A DNA stretch of 64,000 nucleotides from contig JADJPK010000010.1 of assembly GCA_016713305.1 (NCBI GenBank), positions 186,001 through 250,000 on the forward strand, in the 5' to 3' direction. The position numbers were made by a program, and so were the translations under genes. Of this stretch, positions 29,514 through 38,866 are shown piece after piece. The notes under the pieces are model-generated. The model did no database searches. It saw nothing but the letters and a program-made list of their open reading frames with translations, and had not been told where the DNA came from. The first letter of the stretch is position 1. Every line of letters starts with the position of its first letter. Source of the stretch: Betaproteobacteria bacterium (GTDB lineage: Bacteria; Pseudomonadota; Gammaproteobacteria; Burkholderiales; Ga0077523).

Positions 29514-31142
29514 TCAGTCCTGCTTGAAGCGGGCACGCAGTTCATTCTTCTGGATCTTGCCGGTGGAGGTCTTGGGAATCGGACCGAAGATCACCGTCCG
29601 CGGCGACTTGTAGTGCGCAAGGCGCTCGCGGCAGAAGGCGATGATCTCGGCCTCTGTCACCTGGGCGCCTTCGCGCACGGCGACGAACGCGCACGGCGTC
29701 TCTCCCCATTTCGGGTCCGGCCGCGCCACCACCGCCGCATCGAGCACGGCAGGATGCCGATACAGGATGTCCTCCACCTCGATCGAGGAGATGTTCTCGC
29801 CGCCCGAGATGATGATGTCCTTGGACCGGTCCTTGATCTTCACGTAGCCGTCCGGGTTCATCACGGCGAGATCCCCCGTGTGGTACCACCCGCCAGCGAA
29901 CGCCTCTTCGGTCGCTGCGGGATTCTTGAGATAGCCTTTCATGGTGATGTTCCCGCGGAACATGATCTCGCCCATGGTCGCGCCGTCGCGCGGAACAGGC
30001 TCCATCGATTCCGGGTCCCGCACGTCCATGCCTTCCTGCAGCGCATACCGCACGCCCTGCCGGCCGTTGCGCTCCACCCGGTCCTCCAGGCTCAGCGCGT
30101 CCCACTCGGGATACTTCGCGCACACCGAAGCCGGCCCGTAGACTTCGGTAAGGCCGTACACGTGCGTGATGTCGAATCCCATGCGTTCCATGCCCTCGAT
30201 CATGGACGCGGGGGGCGAGGCGGCCGCGACGAGGCCCGAGACCTTGTGCTCGATGCCGTGCTTCCATTCCTCCGGTGCATTGATGAGCATGCTGTGCACG
30301 ATGGGCGCCCCGCAGTAGTGGGTCACGCCATGCTCCCTTATCGCATCGAGGATCGCCTTCGCTTCCACGCGGCGCAGACACACGTGCGTTCCCCCCAGGA
30401 GGGCGATGCTCCAGGGAAAGCACCAGCCGTTGCAGTGGAACATGGGCAACGTCCACAGATACACCGGAAAGTGCGGCATCGCCCAGGTCACGGCATTGCA
30501 GACGGCGTTGAGATAGGCGCCCCGGTGATGCGTGACGACGCCCTTCGGATTCCCGGTGGTGCCGGACGTATAGGAAAGCGCGATGGCATCCCACTCGTCG
30601 CCCGGACCGTCCCAGCGGTAGGACGGATCGCCTCCGGCGATGAAGGCCTCGTAGTCAGTCTCGCCCAGGCGTTCCCCTGCCGGCGCGAGAGGATCGTCGA
30701 TGTCCACCACGACCGGCCTCCCGCGCGCCAGACGCAGCGCCTCGGCCACGACTCCCGAGAACTCCCGGTCCGTGAACAGGAACTTGGCCTCGCCGTGGTC
30801 CAGCATGAACGCAATGGCCGCGGCGTCCAGCCGTGTGTTGAGCGTATTGAGGACGGCGCCCGTCATGGGGACACCGAAATGGGCTTCGACCATGTGCGGC
30901 GTGTTGGACGCCATGAAGGCGACCGTGTCCCCTTCTCCAATCCCGCGTGCCCTGAGTGCCGATGCGAGCCGCCGGGACCGCGCATCCACCTCGCGCCACG
31001 TCAGGCGCCAGCCGCCATGAATGACCGCGATGCGATCCGGGTAAACCTCCGCCGCCCGGGCGAGGAACGACACGGGGGTGAGGGGCACATAATTTGCACG
31101 GTTGCGTTCCAGCCCGTCCTGGTAGGGATTGCGGCGAGCCAT
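29514..31142 (-). CDS. Fatty acyl-CoA synthetase (AMP-forming, AlkK/DmdB-like)
   Basis: ANL-superfamily ligase, 542 residues, activating a fatty or short-to-medium acid to its CoA ester via an acyl-AMP. The P-loop is YTSGTTGNPKGVV. The adenylate-binding VYGLTEVYGPAS, hinge GYVKIKDRSKDIIISGGENI and catalytic Lys in KTSTGKIQKN are all present. ATG 31142 is preceded by AGGAGGTGT, so the upstream open frame is not used. It heads the fatty-acid block 108 bp before etfB and is divergent from the signalling cassette at 31312. Chain-length preference cannot be read from sequence. Confidence 0.92.
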   Translation of the reverse strand: MARRNPYQDGLERNRANYVPLTPVSFLARAAEVYPDRIAVIHGGWRLTWREVDARSRRLASALRARGIGEGDTVAFMASNTPHMVEAHFGVPMTGAVLNTLNTRLDAAAIAFMLDHGEAKFLFTDREFSGVVAEALRLARGRPVVVDIDDPLAPAGERLGETDYEAFIAGGDPSYRWDGPGDEWDAIALSYTSGTTGNPKGVVTHHRGAYLNAVCNAVTWAMPHFPVYLWTLPMFHCNGWCFPWSIALLGGTHVCLRRVEAKAILDAIREHGVTHYCGAPIVHSMLINAPEEWKHGIEHKVSGLVAAASPPASMIEGMERMGFDITHVYGLTEVYGPASVCAKYPEWDALSLEDRVERNGRQGVRYALQEGMDVRDPESMEPVPRDGATMGEIMFRGNITMKGYLKNPAATEEAFAGGWYHTGDLAVMNPDGYVKIKDRSKDIIISGGENISSIEVEDILYRHPAVLDAAVVARPDPKWGETPCAFVAVREGAQVTEAEIIAFCRERLAHYKSPRTVIFGPIPKTSTGKIQKNELRARFKQD

Positions 31143-31311
31143 ACACCTCCTAAGCGATTGTTTTTTCCGAGGGGGTCGAGCGGTCGGCGGGGCGAAAAAA
31201 GGCCTTTTCAGACAGCGGCCGGCGCCCGGAATTGCCAGGAAGGATTTTGCATCGCCATTCAGACATGGGGAAGAGAATGGGCGAAGGACGCTTGCGCAGG
31301 TCGATGTTCGC

Positions 31312-32538
31312 ATGAGTGCGGCGGCGCAGCCCATTCTTCTGACCGATCCTCGCCCGGTCGTGCCCTACGGCTCGCCGGCCATGGCGGCCGACCCCGGCGC
31401 CGGATCCGTGTCGCACGTCGGCTGCTCCGTGATCTGGCTCGACATGCCGGGCTATGCCAAGGCGGACGTCTCCCGGCAGATCGTCATGCGCGAAGCACTG
31501 AATGCGGTGCTCGCGAGCGCGCTCGAAACCGTCCCCGGAGACGAGCGCATCGTGCTGGACACCGAAACCGGCGCGGCCGTCTGCTTCCTTTCCGGCCCTG
31601 CCGTCGCGGTTCGGGCCGCTTCTGCGCTTCTCCGGGCCTCCGCTGCCGAGGGGCCGTCTGCGGGCCCCGTCCTGCGTCTGGGACTGGATCACGGTCCGGT
31701 GGCCCTCACCCAGCCGGCTCAGGGAGAACCGGCACTCGTCGGTGACGGTGCGGTCGTCGCGGAACGGCTGTCGGCCTTCGCCACCGATGGCCAGGCCATC
31801 GCCTCGCGCGCCTTTGCGCTGCGGGCTGCGCCGGACATCCGGCTGCAGGAGCGCATCTTCCGTCCGCTCGGTGCCCGCACCGATGCCCACCTGCGCAGCC
31901 ACGAGTTGTTCGAATTGCGACCCGACGCTCCGGGCGCTGTGGACGGCCCCGCGTCCGCCCCCCCGGCGGAAACGACACGCGGCACGGTCTGGACCGATCA
32001 CCGTGCTGCATCGCTCGCCGTCGCGGCATCGGTCCTTGTGCTGCTGGCCGTCGCTGCCGCCCGGTTCGGTGGCAATTCCACGGACGAGACAGGACCTGCC
32101 GCCGCAACTCGTCAGGTCACTGCCGTGACACCGTCGTCGCCGACTCCCGCGGAGCCGCCCGTTCCGGTCGCGCCGCCTGGCGCGGGCACCGCCGATGCGG
32201 CGGATGCTCAGCCGGCCGCGCCACCCCAGACCACCAGGACTGTCATCCGGGAAGGAAAGCGGCCTGCCCCCGCGAATGCCGACCGCAAACGCCAATCCGG
32301 CGATGCACCGGCTCCCGCCGCGGCACCGCAGGAGAAAGTCCAGATCGCCCTGGCCGTGAGTCCCTGGGGCGAAGTGCTCGTCAACGGGGTCAACATCGGG
32401 GTCAGCCCGCCGCTCACGACCGTCGAGGTGCCGGCAGGGCGCGTCACGGTGGAGATCCGCAATCCCGGCTTCCCCTCCCACGTCGAAACGCTGGAGGCGT
32501 CTGCCGGCCAGCCATTGCGCATCAAGCACAAGTTCTGA
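31312..32538 (+). CDS. Degenerate class III nucleotidyl cyclase-like protein with one TM and a PEGA-like tail
   Basis: A 408-residue protein of unknown function. Residues about 35-205 resemble the class III adenylate/guanylate cyclase domain: IWLDMPGYAKADVSR carries the first metal Asp (44), and LVGDGAVVAERLSAFA is the later substrate region. The second metal Asp appears to be lost, since the usual DxGDG loop reads DTETG (83-87), so catalysis is doubtful. A membrane segment follows (ASLAVAASVLVLLAVAAARF). Next comes a Pro/Ala-rich linker and a C-terminal PEGA-like domain (WGEVLVNGVNIGVSPPLTTV) that would lie outside the cytoplasm. A lipoprotein gene and a Ser/Thr kinase follow on the same strand. 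Confidence 0.75.
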   Translation: MSAAAQPILLTDPRPVVPYGSPAMAADPGAGSVSHVGCSVIWLDMPGYAKADVSRQIVMREALNAVLASALETVPGDERIVLDTETGAAVCFLSGPAVAVRAASALLRASAAEGPSAGPVLRLGLDHGPVALTQPAQGEPALVGDGAVVAERLSAFATDGQAIASRAFALRAAPDIRLQERIFRPLGARTDAHLRSHELFELRPDAPGAVDGPASAPPAETTRGTVWTDHRAASLAVAASVLVLLAVAAARFGGNSTDETGPAAATRQVTAVTPSSPTPAEPPVPVAPPGAGTADAADAQPAAPPQTTRTVIREGKRPAPANADRKRQSGDAPAPAAAPQEKVQIALAVSPWGEVLVNGVNIGVSPPLTTVEVPAGRVTVEIRNPGFPSHVETLEASAGQPLRIKHKF

Positions 32539-32549
32539 GTCCTCTTGCC

Positions 32550-32987
32550 GTGTCCTCGTCACCGATCGACAGACCCCACACCCGCCTCGTCCCGGCTGCG
32601 ATGGCGGCGGCTGCCGCGGCCTTCCTGCTCGGCGCCTGCGTACCGTTGCAGCGAACTGCGGCACCCGCGCCCCCCCTCGCGGCTCGCGTCACGGCCGAGA
32701 GACTGCTCGCCGACGGTCTGCAGGCCTACGAGGACGGCCAATACTCCGTGGCGCAGCGAAAGCTCCGCGATGCGCTCGAGGAAGGCCTGGCGGCGAGGCC
32801 CGACCGGATCGATGCACACAAGCATCTTGCCTTCATCTACTGCGTGAGCCGCCAGGAAGCGCTCTGTCGCGACGCCTTCGGCCGAGCGCTGCAACTCGAT
32901 CCCGCCTTCACGCTGACGCCTGCCGAGGCGGGTCACCCCTTGTGGGGACCCGTCTTCCGGTCGTTGAAGCCGCGGGGTCCGTCGTGA
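32550..32987 (+). CDS. TPR-like lipoprotein in the kinase cassette
   Basis: A 145-residue predicted lipoprotein. The hydrophobic leader ends in a lipobox (AFLLGAC, Cys as +1). The mature part has helical TPR-like repeats (LLADGLQAYEDGQYSVAQRK and AHKHLAFIYCVSRQEALCRD). It resembles the small TPR lipoproteins sometimes found beside kinases or type VI secretion genes, but no secretion gene is present here. The GTG start at 32550 lies 11 bp after the preceding stop, and the stop overlaps the kinase GTG start. Function unknown; a role in sensing or scaffolding is inference from context. Confidence 0.72.
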   Translation: MSSSPIDRPHTRLVPAAMAAAAAAFLLGACVPLQRTAAPAPPLAARVTAERLLADGLQAYEDGQYSVAQRKLRDALEEGLAARPDRIDAHKHLAFIYCVSRQEALCRDAFGRALQLDPAFTLTPAEAGHPLWGPVFRSLKPRGPS

Positions 32988-34204
32988 GCGCCCTGCCGAT
33001 GCCTGCTGCCGCCTCGCCGGCCTTCGTCCTCGGCCGTTACGAAGTCCGCGAACGCCTCGGGGAGGGCGGCATGGGCATGGTCCATCGTGGCCACGACCCC
33101 GTCTTGGACCGGGCGGTCGCGATCAAGATGATCGGCCTCAACATGGCCAAGGACGAACTGCCCGACTACGAGGCCCGCTTCTATCAGGAAGCGCGAGCCG
33201 CCGGCGGGCTTGCGCACCCGAACATCGTCGTCATCTACGACATCGGCAAGACGGACCGGCACGCGTACATGGTCATGGAGTACGTCGAGGGACGCGAACT
33301 GCGCGATCTGCTGATGCAGCACTCGCCCTTCGGGTACCGCGACGCCATCGAGGTCTGCACGCAGGTGGCCGATGGCCTGGCTTACGCCCACGCGCGCGGC
33401 GTGGTCCACCGCGACATCAAGCCGACCAACATCATGGTCACGAGTGACGGCGTGGTGAAGATCACCGATTTCGGCATCGCGCGGATGCGGACTTCAGAAC
33501 TCAAGACGATGACCGGCATCGTGCTGGGCTCGCCGCGCTACATGTCGCCCGAACAGGTCACGGGAGGTCCGCTCGACCAGCGCACCGACATCTTTTCCCT
33601 CGGGGTCGTGCTGTACGAGCTGCTGACCGGGCGGCCGCCCTTCCAGGGAGATTCCGTGCAGGGCGTCATGTTCCAGGCGTTGAACAGCGCGCCCACGCCG
33701 CCCAGCAAACTGAATCCGGACGTGCCGCGCATTCTCGACTTCGTCGTGGCGAAGGCGATCTCGAAGGATCCCGAACGGCGCTACGCGACCGCGGACGCCA
33801 TGGCCGCGGACCTGCGATCCGCGCTGGGAACCGCCGCGCCCCGGTGGAAACCGCTGGACATCGCCAGCCCGGCTGCGAGTGCGCCCTCCGGGACGCCCGA
33901 AGCGCTGTCCGCCGCCGCAGGAAGCGCCTCCGGGGAGAGTCCGCAGGAAGCTTCGAAGGGCGCATCCCAGGCGACGCTCTCGCGGGCGTTCGACTCGTCG
34001 GCCGCCACGCTGCGCCTTCAGGCCCTGTCGCAGGAGAGTGCGCCGGCGACGCCGGTCGTGCATCCGTTCCCTCGCCGCGAACCGTCCGGCATGGCGTCGC
34101 GGGCGGCGGCATCACCGGCACCCGGGAAGGTCACGCGTGCGGCATGGCTGTGGGCGGCCGCCGGTGCGGCGCTGCTTCTCGCAGCGATGTTGATCGTTCG
34201 CTGA
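32984..34204 (+). CDS. Ser/Thr protein kinase (PknB-like) with C-terminal membrane anchor
   Basis: Hanks-type kinase, 406 residues. All key motifs are intact: Gly-loop LGEGGMGMVHRG, Lys48 in AIKMI, catalytic HRDIKPTN (Asp144), DFG at 162-164, and the activation segment GSPRYMSPEQV. A low-complexity Ala/Ser/Pro linker follows. It ends in a single hydrophobic segment (AWLWAAAGAALLLAAMLIV), so the kinase is tethered facing the cytoplasm with no periplasmic sensor. GTG 32984 overlaps the lipoprotein stop (GTGA). It is convergent with radA 22 bp away. No partner phosphatase is seen nearby. Confidence 0.9.
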   Translation: MSALPMPAAASPAFVLGRYEVRERLGEGGMGMVHRGHDPVLDRAVAIKMIGLNMAKDELPDYEARFYQEARAAGGLAHPNIVVIYDIGKTDRHAYMVMEYVEGRELRDLLMQHSPFGYRDAIEVCTQVADGLAYAHARGVVHRDIKPTNIMVTSDGVVKITDFGIARMRTSELKTMTGIVLGSPRYMSPEQVTGGPLDQRTDIFSLGVVLYELLTGRPPFQGDSVQGVMFQALNSAPTPPSKLNPDVPRILDFVVAKAISKDPERRYATADAMAADLRSALGTAAPRWKPLDIASPAASAPSGTPEALSAAAGSASGESPQEASKGASQATLSRAFDSSAATLRLQALSQESAPATPVVHPFPRREPSGMASRAAASPAPGKVTRAAWLWAAAGAALLLAAMLIVR

Positions 34205-34226
34205 CGGCCGTCGGGACGCCGTTCGC

Positions 34227-35585
34227 CTACGCCGACCGGATGGCGTCCACCGCATCGCCGATGCGTTCCACCGCGATGATCTCCAGACCTGCAATACCCG
34301 CCTTGGGTTGATTCGCCCTGGGCACGATGGCGCGCTCGAAGCCGAGCTTCGCCGCTTCACGCAGACGTTCCTGCCCGCGCTGCACCGGTCTCACCTCCCC
34401 TGCCAGGCCCACTTCGCCGAACACGACGAGCTTGTCGGGCAACGGGCGATTCCGCAGCGACGAGACGATCGCCAGAAGCACCGGCAGGTCCGCCGCCGGT
34501 TCGTCGATCTCCACACCGCCCACGGCGTTCACGAAGACGTCCTGATCGAAGCAGGCAATGCCCGCGTGCCTGTGCAGAACGGCCAGCAGCATCGCCAACC
34601 GGTTCTGTTCCACGCCCACCGTCAACCTTCGTGCGTTGGGTGCGTGAGCTTCGTCCACCAGCGCCTGGATCTCCACGAGCAGCGGCCGCGTCCCCTCCTG
34701 CGTGACCATCACGCAGGAGCCCGGCACCGAGGCGCCGTGCTGGGAGAGAAACAGCGCGGAAGGATTGGCCACGCCGCGCAGCCCCTTGTCGGTCATGGCG
34801 AACACGCCCAGTTCGTTGACGGCGCCGAAGCGGTTCTTGATGGCCCGCACGAGGCGGAAGCTCGAGTGCGTGTCGCCCTCGAAGTACAGCACGCAGTCGA
34901 CCATGTGCTCCAGGACGCGCGGGCCGGCGATCGCGCCTTCCTTGGTCACGTGTCCCACCAGCAGCAGCGCCGTTCCCGACGATTTCGCGAAACGCGTGAG
35001 CTGCGCCGCGCATTCCCGCACCTGCGCCACGCTCCCGGGGGCCGACTGCAGGGCTTCCGAGTAGACCGTCTGGATCGAATCCACGACCGCGATGTCCGGC
35101 GTCTGGCGGCCGAGCGTCGCGAGTATCCGTTCCAGCTGGATCTCCGCGAGCAGTTCGAGCTCCCCGGCTTCCAGTCCCAGCCGCCGGGCGCGCAGGGCCA
35201 CCTGTTGCGCCGATTCCTCGCCACTCACGTACAGCGCCGAGGCTCCCGCCTTTCCCAGTTCGGTCAGCGCCTGCAGGAGCAGGGTCGACTTGCCGATGCC
35301 GGGATCGCCACCGAGCAGCACCACCGCGCCGCGCACGAGTCCCCCTCCCAGGACACGATCCAGCTCGCCGATCCCCGTGGATCGCCGGGGTGCCTCCTCG
35401 GCCTCCACCAGCGAAAGACGGGTGACCCTGGTCGCCTCGGCGAGCCCCTGATAGCGCGAGGATGCCTGCTCGGCGACGCTTTCGACCAGCGTGTTCCACG
35501 CGTTGCAGTGCGGGCACTGCCCCTGCCACTTGGGAGACTCGCCGCCGCATGCCGTGCATGCGTAGACATTCCTTGCCTTGGCCAT
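34227..35585 (-). CDS. radA: DNA repair protein RadA (Sms)
   Basis: RadA is a RecA-like branch-migration ATPase of recombinational repair. It has 452 residues: an N-terminal C4 zinc finger (Cys10, Cys13, Cys24, Cys27), a RecA core with Walker A GGDPGIGKST and Walker B-type VVDSIQT, the RadA-specific KNRFG motif, and a Lon-protease-like C-terminal domain (GVEIDEPAADLPVLLAIVSS). It starts 9 bp after the alr stop on the same strand, so it is most likely an alr-radA operon. Confidence 0.97.
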   Translation of the reverse strand: MAKARNVYACTACGGESPKWQGQCPHCNAWNTLVESVAEQASSRYQGLAEATRVTRLSLVEAEEAPRRSTGIGELDRVLGGGLVRGAVVLLGGDPGIGKSTLLLQALTELGKAGASALYVSGEESAQQVALRARRLGLEAGELELLAEIQLERILATLGRQTPDIAVVDSIQTVYSEALQSAPGSVAQVRECAAQLTRFAKSSGTALLLVGHVTKEGAIAGPRVLEHMVDCVLYFEGDTHSSFRLVRAIKNRFGAVNELGVFAMTDKGLRGVANPSALFLSQHGASVPGSCVMVTQEGTRPLLVEIQALVDEAHAPNARRLTVGVEQNRLAMLLAVLHRHAGIACFDQDVFVNAVGGVEIDEPAADLPVLLAIVSSLRNRPLPDKLVVFGEVGLAGEVRPVQRGQERLREAAKLGFERAIVPRANQPKAGIAGLEIIAVERIGDAVDAIRSA

Positions 35586-35594
35586 GGAGTGACC

Positions 35595-36698
35595 TCAGCC
35601 GGCCCGCGCGGGTTCGAGCACCGCCATGCCGGCAGCCTCGACCGGCACCCTGGGCGCAAGCGCGCACAGGAGCTCGTAACCCACCGTTCCGGCGGCCTGG
35701 GCAACCTCGTCCACGGACAGACCTTCACCTCCCCAGAGAGTCACCGGCGCACCGGTACCCGCGCCCGGGCACGGTTCGAGATCCACGGCGATCATGTCCA
35801 TGGACACCCGGCCGACGGTCCGCGTGCGAACGCCGTCGACCACCACGGGCGTTCCCGTGGGCGCGTGCCGCGGATACCCATCGGCATAGCCGCAGGCCAC
35901 CACACCCACGCGCATGTCGTGCGTCGCGATGAAGGCTTCGCCGTAGCCGACGCCTTCGCCTCGGCGAACCTGCTGTTCGGCGATGATGCGGCTTTGCAGA
36001 TGCATGACCGGCTCGAGCCCGAAATGCTCCGCGGAAGCGTCGGCGAAGGGAGAGGCGCCATACAGCATGATGCCGGGCCGCACCCAGTCTCCTCGCGAGG
36101 AAGGATGCCGCAGCAGCGCGGCCGAGTTCGCCATCGATCGGGCGCAGGCGGCGTCTCTGCAGGCCGCCGCAAACTCGCCGAGCTGGTCGCGGACGCCTCT
36201 GCCGTCGTCGGCGCAGGCGAGATGGGTCATGAGCAGCACCTGCTTCACGTTGGCGCACACGCGTAGCCGGGCAAGGACCCCGGGGAAGGCATCGGCGCGG
36301 AATCCCAGACGGTTCATGCCGGAGTTCATCTTGAGCCAGATCGACACGGGAGCCGGCAGACGGGCGCGCTCCAGCATCGCAGCCTGTCCGGCTTCGTGCA
36401 CGACCAGGTGAAGGTCCGCGGCCGCGGCAGCGGAAAGCTCCGCGGCATCGAACACCCCTTCGAGAAGCAGGACCGGCTTGCGGTAACCGGATGCCCTGAC
36501 CTGCAATGCATCGGCAATGTCCAAGATCGCCAGCCCGTCGGCGCCGTCCAAGGCCGGAAGGACCCTGGACAATCCATGACCGTAGGCATCCGCCTTGGCG
36601 ACGGCCAGGACTCGCGCGCCTGCGGCCGCCTGCCGCGCGACGCGAAGGTTGTGGCGGATCGCGTCCAGATTCATGCGGGCGAGAATGGGGCGGGTCAT
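35595..36698 (-). CDS. alr: Alanine racemase
   Basis: PLP-dependent racemase making D-alanine for peptidoglycan. It has 367 residues from ATG 36698. PLP-Lys35 is in AVAKADAYGHG. The N-terminal TIM barrel carries WLKMNSGMNRLGF, and the C-terminal beta domain carries the second active-site Tyr region (VGYGEAF) and GRVSMDMIAVDL. The longer frame to 36782 lacks support. radA follows 9 bp downstream and lplT is divergent, an arrangement I have seen associated with this gene set in betaproteobacteria. Confidence 0.96.
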   Translation of the reverse strand: MTRPILARMNLDAIRHNLRVARQAAAGARVLAVAKADAYGHGLSRVLPALDGADGLAILDIADALQVRASGYRKPVLLLEGVFDAAELSAAAAADLHLVVHEAGQAAMLERARLPAPVSIWLKMNSGMNRLGFRADAFPGVLARLRVCANVKQVLLMTHLACADDGRGVRDQLGEFAAACRDAACARSMANSAALLRHPSSRGDWVRPGIMLYGASPFADASAEHFGLEPVMHLQSRIIAEQQVRRGEGVGYGEAFIATHDMRVGVVACGYADGYPRHAPTGTPVVVDGVRTRTVGRVSMDMIAVDLEPCPGAGTGAPVTLWGGEGLSVDEVAQAAGTVGYELLCALAPRVPVEAAGMAVLEPARAG

Positions 36699-37013
36699 GA
36701 GGTCGAAGCAGGCGCAGCGCGCGCGGAACGGGAAGCCGGAAGCATACGCGATCGAGGCCGCCGCAAGCCCCGGGCGCGGCACGGGACGCGCGATGAATCA
36801 TGGTATAAAGCGGGCCGCGCCGAGATTCGGCTCCAGGACACTCAAGGCCCTCCACCGATCCCGCCAAACCGACTCGCAGACCCGCGCTCCGTCCGTGTCT
36901 GCAGCGCAATCCCAGATGATGCTGCCGGTTCCGTCCTCGCCCCGCGATTCCAGTGAACGCGCCTTCCTTCCCGATGGCTGCCGCCCGTGGCATCCCGGCG
37001 GGCGTTGCAACGG
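36699..37013. other. 315-bp divergent region between alr and lplT
   Basis: It holds the 5' regions of both genes. A TATAAA box on the plus strand at 36804-36809 may be a -10 element for lplT, giving a leader near 200 nt. No gene or clear operator is visible. Confidence 0.4.
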
Positions 37014-38252
37014 ATGAACCGCGGCTTCTACACCATCCTCGCGGCGCAGTTCTTCTCGGCGCTCGCGGACAACGCTCTGCTCTTCGCGGCGATCGCGCTT
37101 CTGAAGCAGGTGCACGCACCTGAATGGCAGACGCCGGTCCTGCAGATGTTCTTCGTCTTCTCCTACATCGCGCTGGCCCCTTTCGTCGGTCCCTTCGCCG
37201 ACTCGCTGCCCAAGGGCCGGGTGATGTTCATCAGCAACGGCGTGAAGATCGCCGGCTGCGTCGCCATGCTGGCCGGACTCCAGCCGCTGTTCGCCTACGG
37301 CATCGTGGGCATCGGTGCCGCCATGTACTCACCGGCCAAGTACGGCATCCTCACCGAGCTGCTGCCGTCGGAACGCCTGGTCGCAGCGAACGGCTGGATG
37401 GAAGGGCTGACCGTCGCGTCGATCATCTTCGGCGCGGTGCTCGGCGGGTATCTGGTGGGCGACACCTTCTCGGCCTACGTCTTCGCGCAATGGGATTTCC
37501 TCACAGCGTTGCCGCGGCTGGACACCGGGCCGGAAATCGCCATCCTCGTGATGCTGCTCCTCTATGCCGTCGCGGCTCTCGTGAATCTCTACATTCCGCG
37601 CCTGGCGATCGACCACCGGATGCCCCGCAAGGATCCGGTGTTCATCCTGCAGGACTTCTGGCACAGCTTCTGGCTTCTCTGGCGCGATCCGCTGGGACAG
37701 GTGTCCCTCGCCGTGACGACACTGTTCTGGGGCGCCGGCGCAACGCTGCGTCTCATCGTCCTCGTGTGGGCGGAAAAGTGGCTGGGCTTCACCATGCAGC
37801 AGTCCACGCAGCTCACGGCCGTGGTGGCGGTGGGAATCGCCATCGGCTCCGTCGCTGCCGCCCGCTATGTGCGTCTGGAACGATCGGTGCAGGTGCTGCC
37901 CGTGGGTATCGCCATGGGCGTGCTGGTGATGGGAATGGTGTTCGTCCACGACTGGCGCATCGCCATGGTCCTGCTGGTGCTCGCCGGGGCGATGGGCGGC
38001 TTCTTCGTGGTACCGATGAACGCGCTGCTGCAGCATCGCGGCCACCTGCTGATGGGGGCCGGCCATTCCATCGCCGTGCAGAACTTCAACGAGAACCTGA
38101 GCATCCTCGCCATGCAGGGATGCTACGCCCTGATGATCGGCTCGTCGCTTTCGTACACGCCGATCATCGTGCTGTTCGGCGGATTCATCGCGGTGGTCAT
38201 GGCCCTGCTCTACCGGCGCCACGGCCACGATCAGGACCACGGTCAGACCTGA
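37014..38252 (+). CDS. lplT: Lysophospholipid transporter LplT (MFS)
   Basis: Major-facilitator transporter, 412 residues with about 12 hydrophobic segments, that flips lysophospholipid inward for re-acylation. The N-terminal FYTILAAQFFSALADNALLF and the conserved MYSPAKYGILTELLPSE loop are LplT signatures. The C-terminal end is His-rich and polar (RRHGHDQDHGQT). In enterobacteria lplT is joined to the acyltransferase aas, which is absent here. The ATG 37014 start lies after a CGG context without a strong Shine-Dalgarno sequence. It is divergent from alr. Confidence 0.92.
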   Translation: MNRGFYTILAAQFFSALADNALLFAAIALLKQVHAPEWQTPVLQMFFVFSYIALAPFVGPFADSLPKGRVMFISNGVKIAGCVAMLAGLQPLFAYGIVGIGAAMYSPAKYGILTELLPSERLVAANGWMEGLTVASIIFGAVLGGYLVGDTFSAYVFAQWDFLTALPRLDTGPEIAILVMLLLYAVAALVNLYIPRLAIDHRMPRKDPVFILQDFWHSFWLLWRDPLGQVSLAVTTLFWGAGATLRLIVLVWAEKWLGFTMQQSTQLTAVVAVGIAIGSVAAARYVRLERSVQVLPVGIAMGVLVMGMVFVHDWRIAMVLLVLAGAMGGFFVVPMNALLQHRGHLLMGAGHSIAVQNFNENLSILAMQGCYALMIGSSLSYTPIIVLFGGFIAVVMALLYRRHGHDQDHGQT

Positions 38253-38283
38253 TCCTGCGCGTCAACGCGGGACACCTCGCGAG

Positions 38284-38781
38284 TCATAGAACGACGGGCC
38301 GGTCGGACAGTTCGTTGGGCGCACCGGCCTGTGCAGGAAAATGCTCCGCGATGCGCTCGCCGGCCGCCCGGATGCCTGCCAGCGCGCCTTCTTCGAACCG
38401 TCCCGCCCGGAAGGCCTCCTCCATGGTCTTGCAGATCCTTTCCCAGGTCTGCGGTCCGCAGCGCCTGTGGATCCCCCGGTCGGCGACGATCTCGACATCG
38501 CGGTCGGCGAGCAGCACGTAGATCAGCACGCCGCTGTTGTGCTCCGTGTCCCACACCCGCAGATGCGAGAAGACGTCCACGGCCCGCTCCCGGGCCGTCA
38601 TGTCGCGCAACAGTTCGCCGGTCTCCAGGCTCGCCTCCACCACGAAGCGGATCTGCCCCGAATGCGACCGTTCCGATTCGCCGATGGCCCGTTCGATGGC
38701 GGCGAGCGCCTTCGCCGGAAAGGTTCGCCGGACCCTCGCCTCGTCGGTGAACCAATGCCGCAACAGCCTGCGAAGATTCAT
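38284..38781 (-). CDS. TPM-domain protein (small, cytoplasmic-type)
   Basis: A 165-residue protein of the TPM/TLP18.3 family. The N-terminal helix is MNLRRLLRHWFTDEARVRRT, and the core includes GQIRFVVEASLETGELLRD, VWDTEHNSGVLIYVLLADRD and VEIVADRGIHRRCG. It has no signal peptide or TM segment, unlike its upstream neighbour. It is third in a lemA, YgcG-like, TPM run with 85 bp to the previous gene. Biochemical role unknown; this trio is widespread in proteobacteria. Confidence 0.82.
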   Translation of the reverse strand: MNLRRLLRHWFTDEARVRRTFPAKALAAIERAIGESERSHSGQIRFVVEASLETGELLRDMTARERAVDVFSHLRVWDTEHNSGVLIYVLLADRDVEIVADRGIHRRCGPQTWERICKTMEEAFRAGRFEEGALAGIRAAGERIAEHFPAQAGAPNELSDRPVVL

Positions 38782-38866
38782 GACCCGGGCCTCCGCGACA
38801 GATCCAGGGCCACCGCAGAGTCGACCCTGCGGCACGCGCCGACAATCGAATCCAAGCGAGCCGGCA

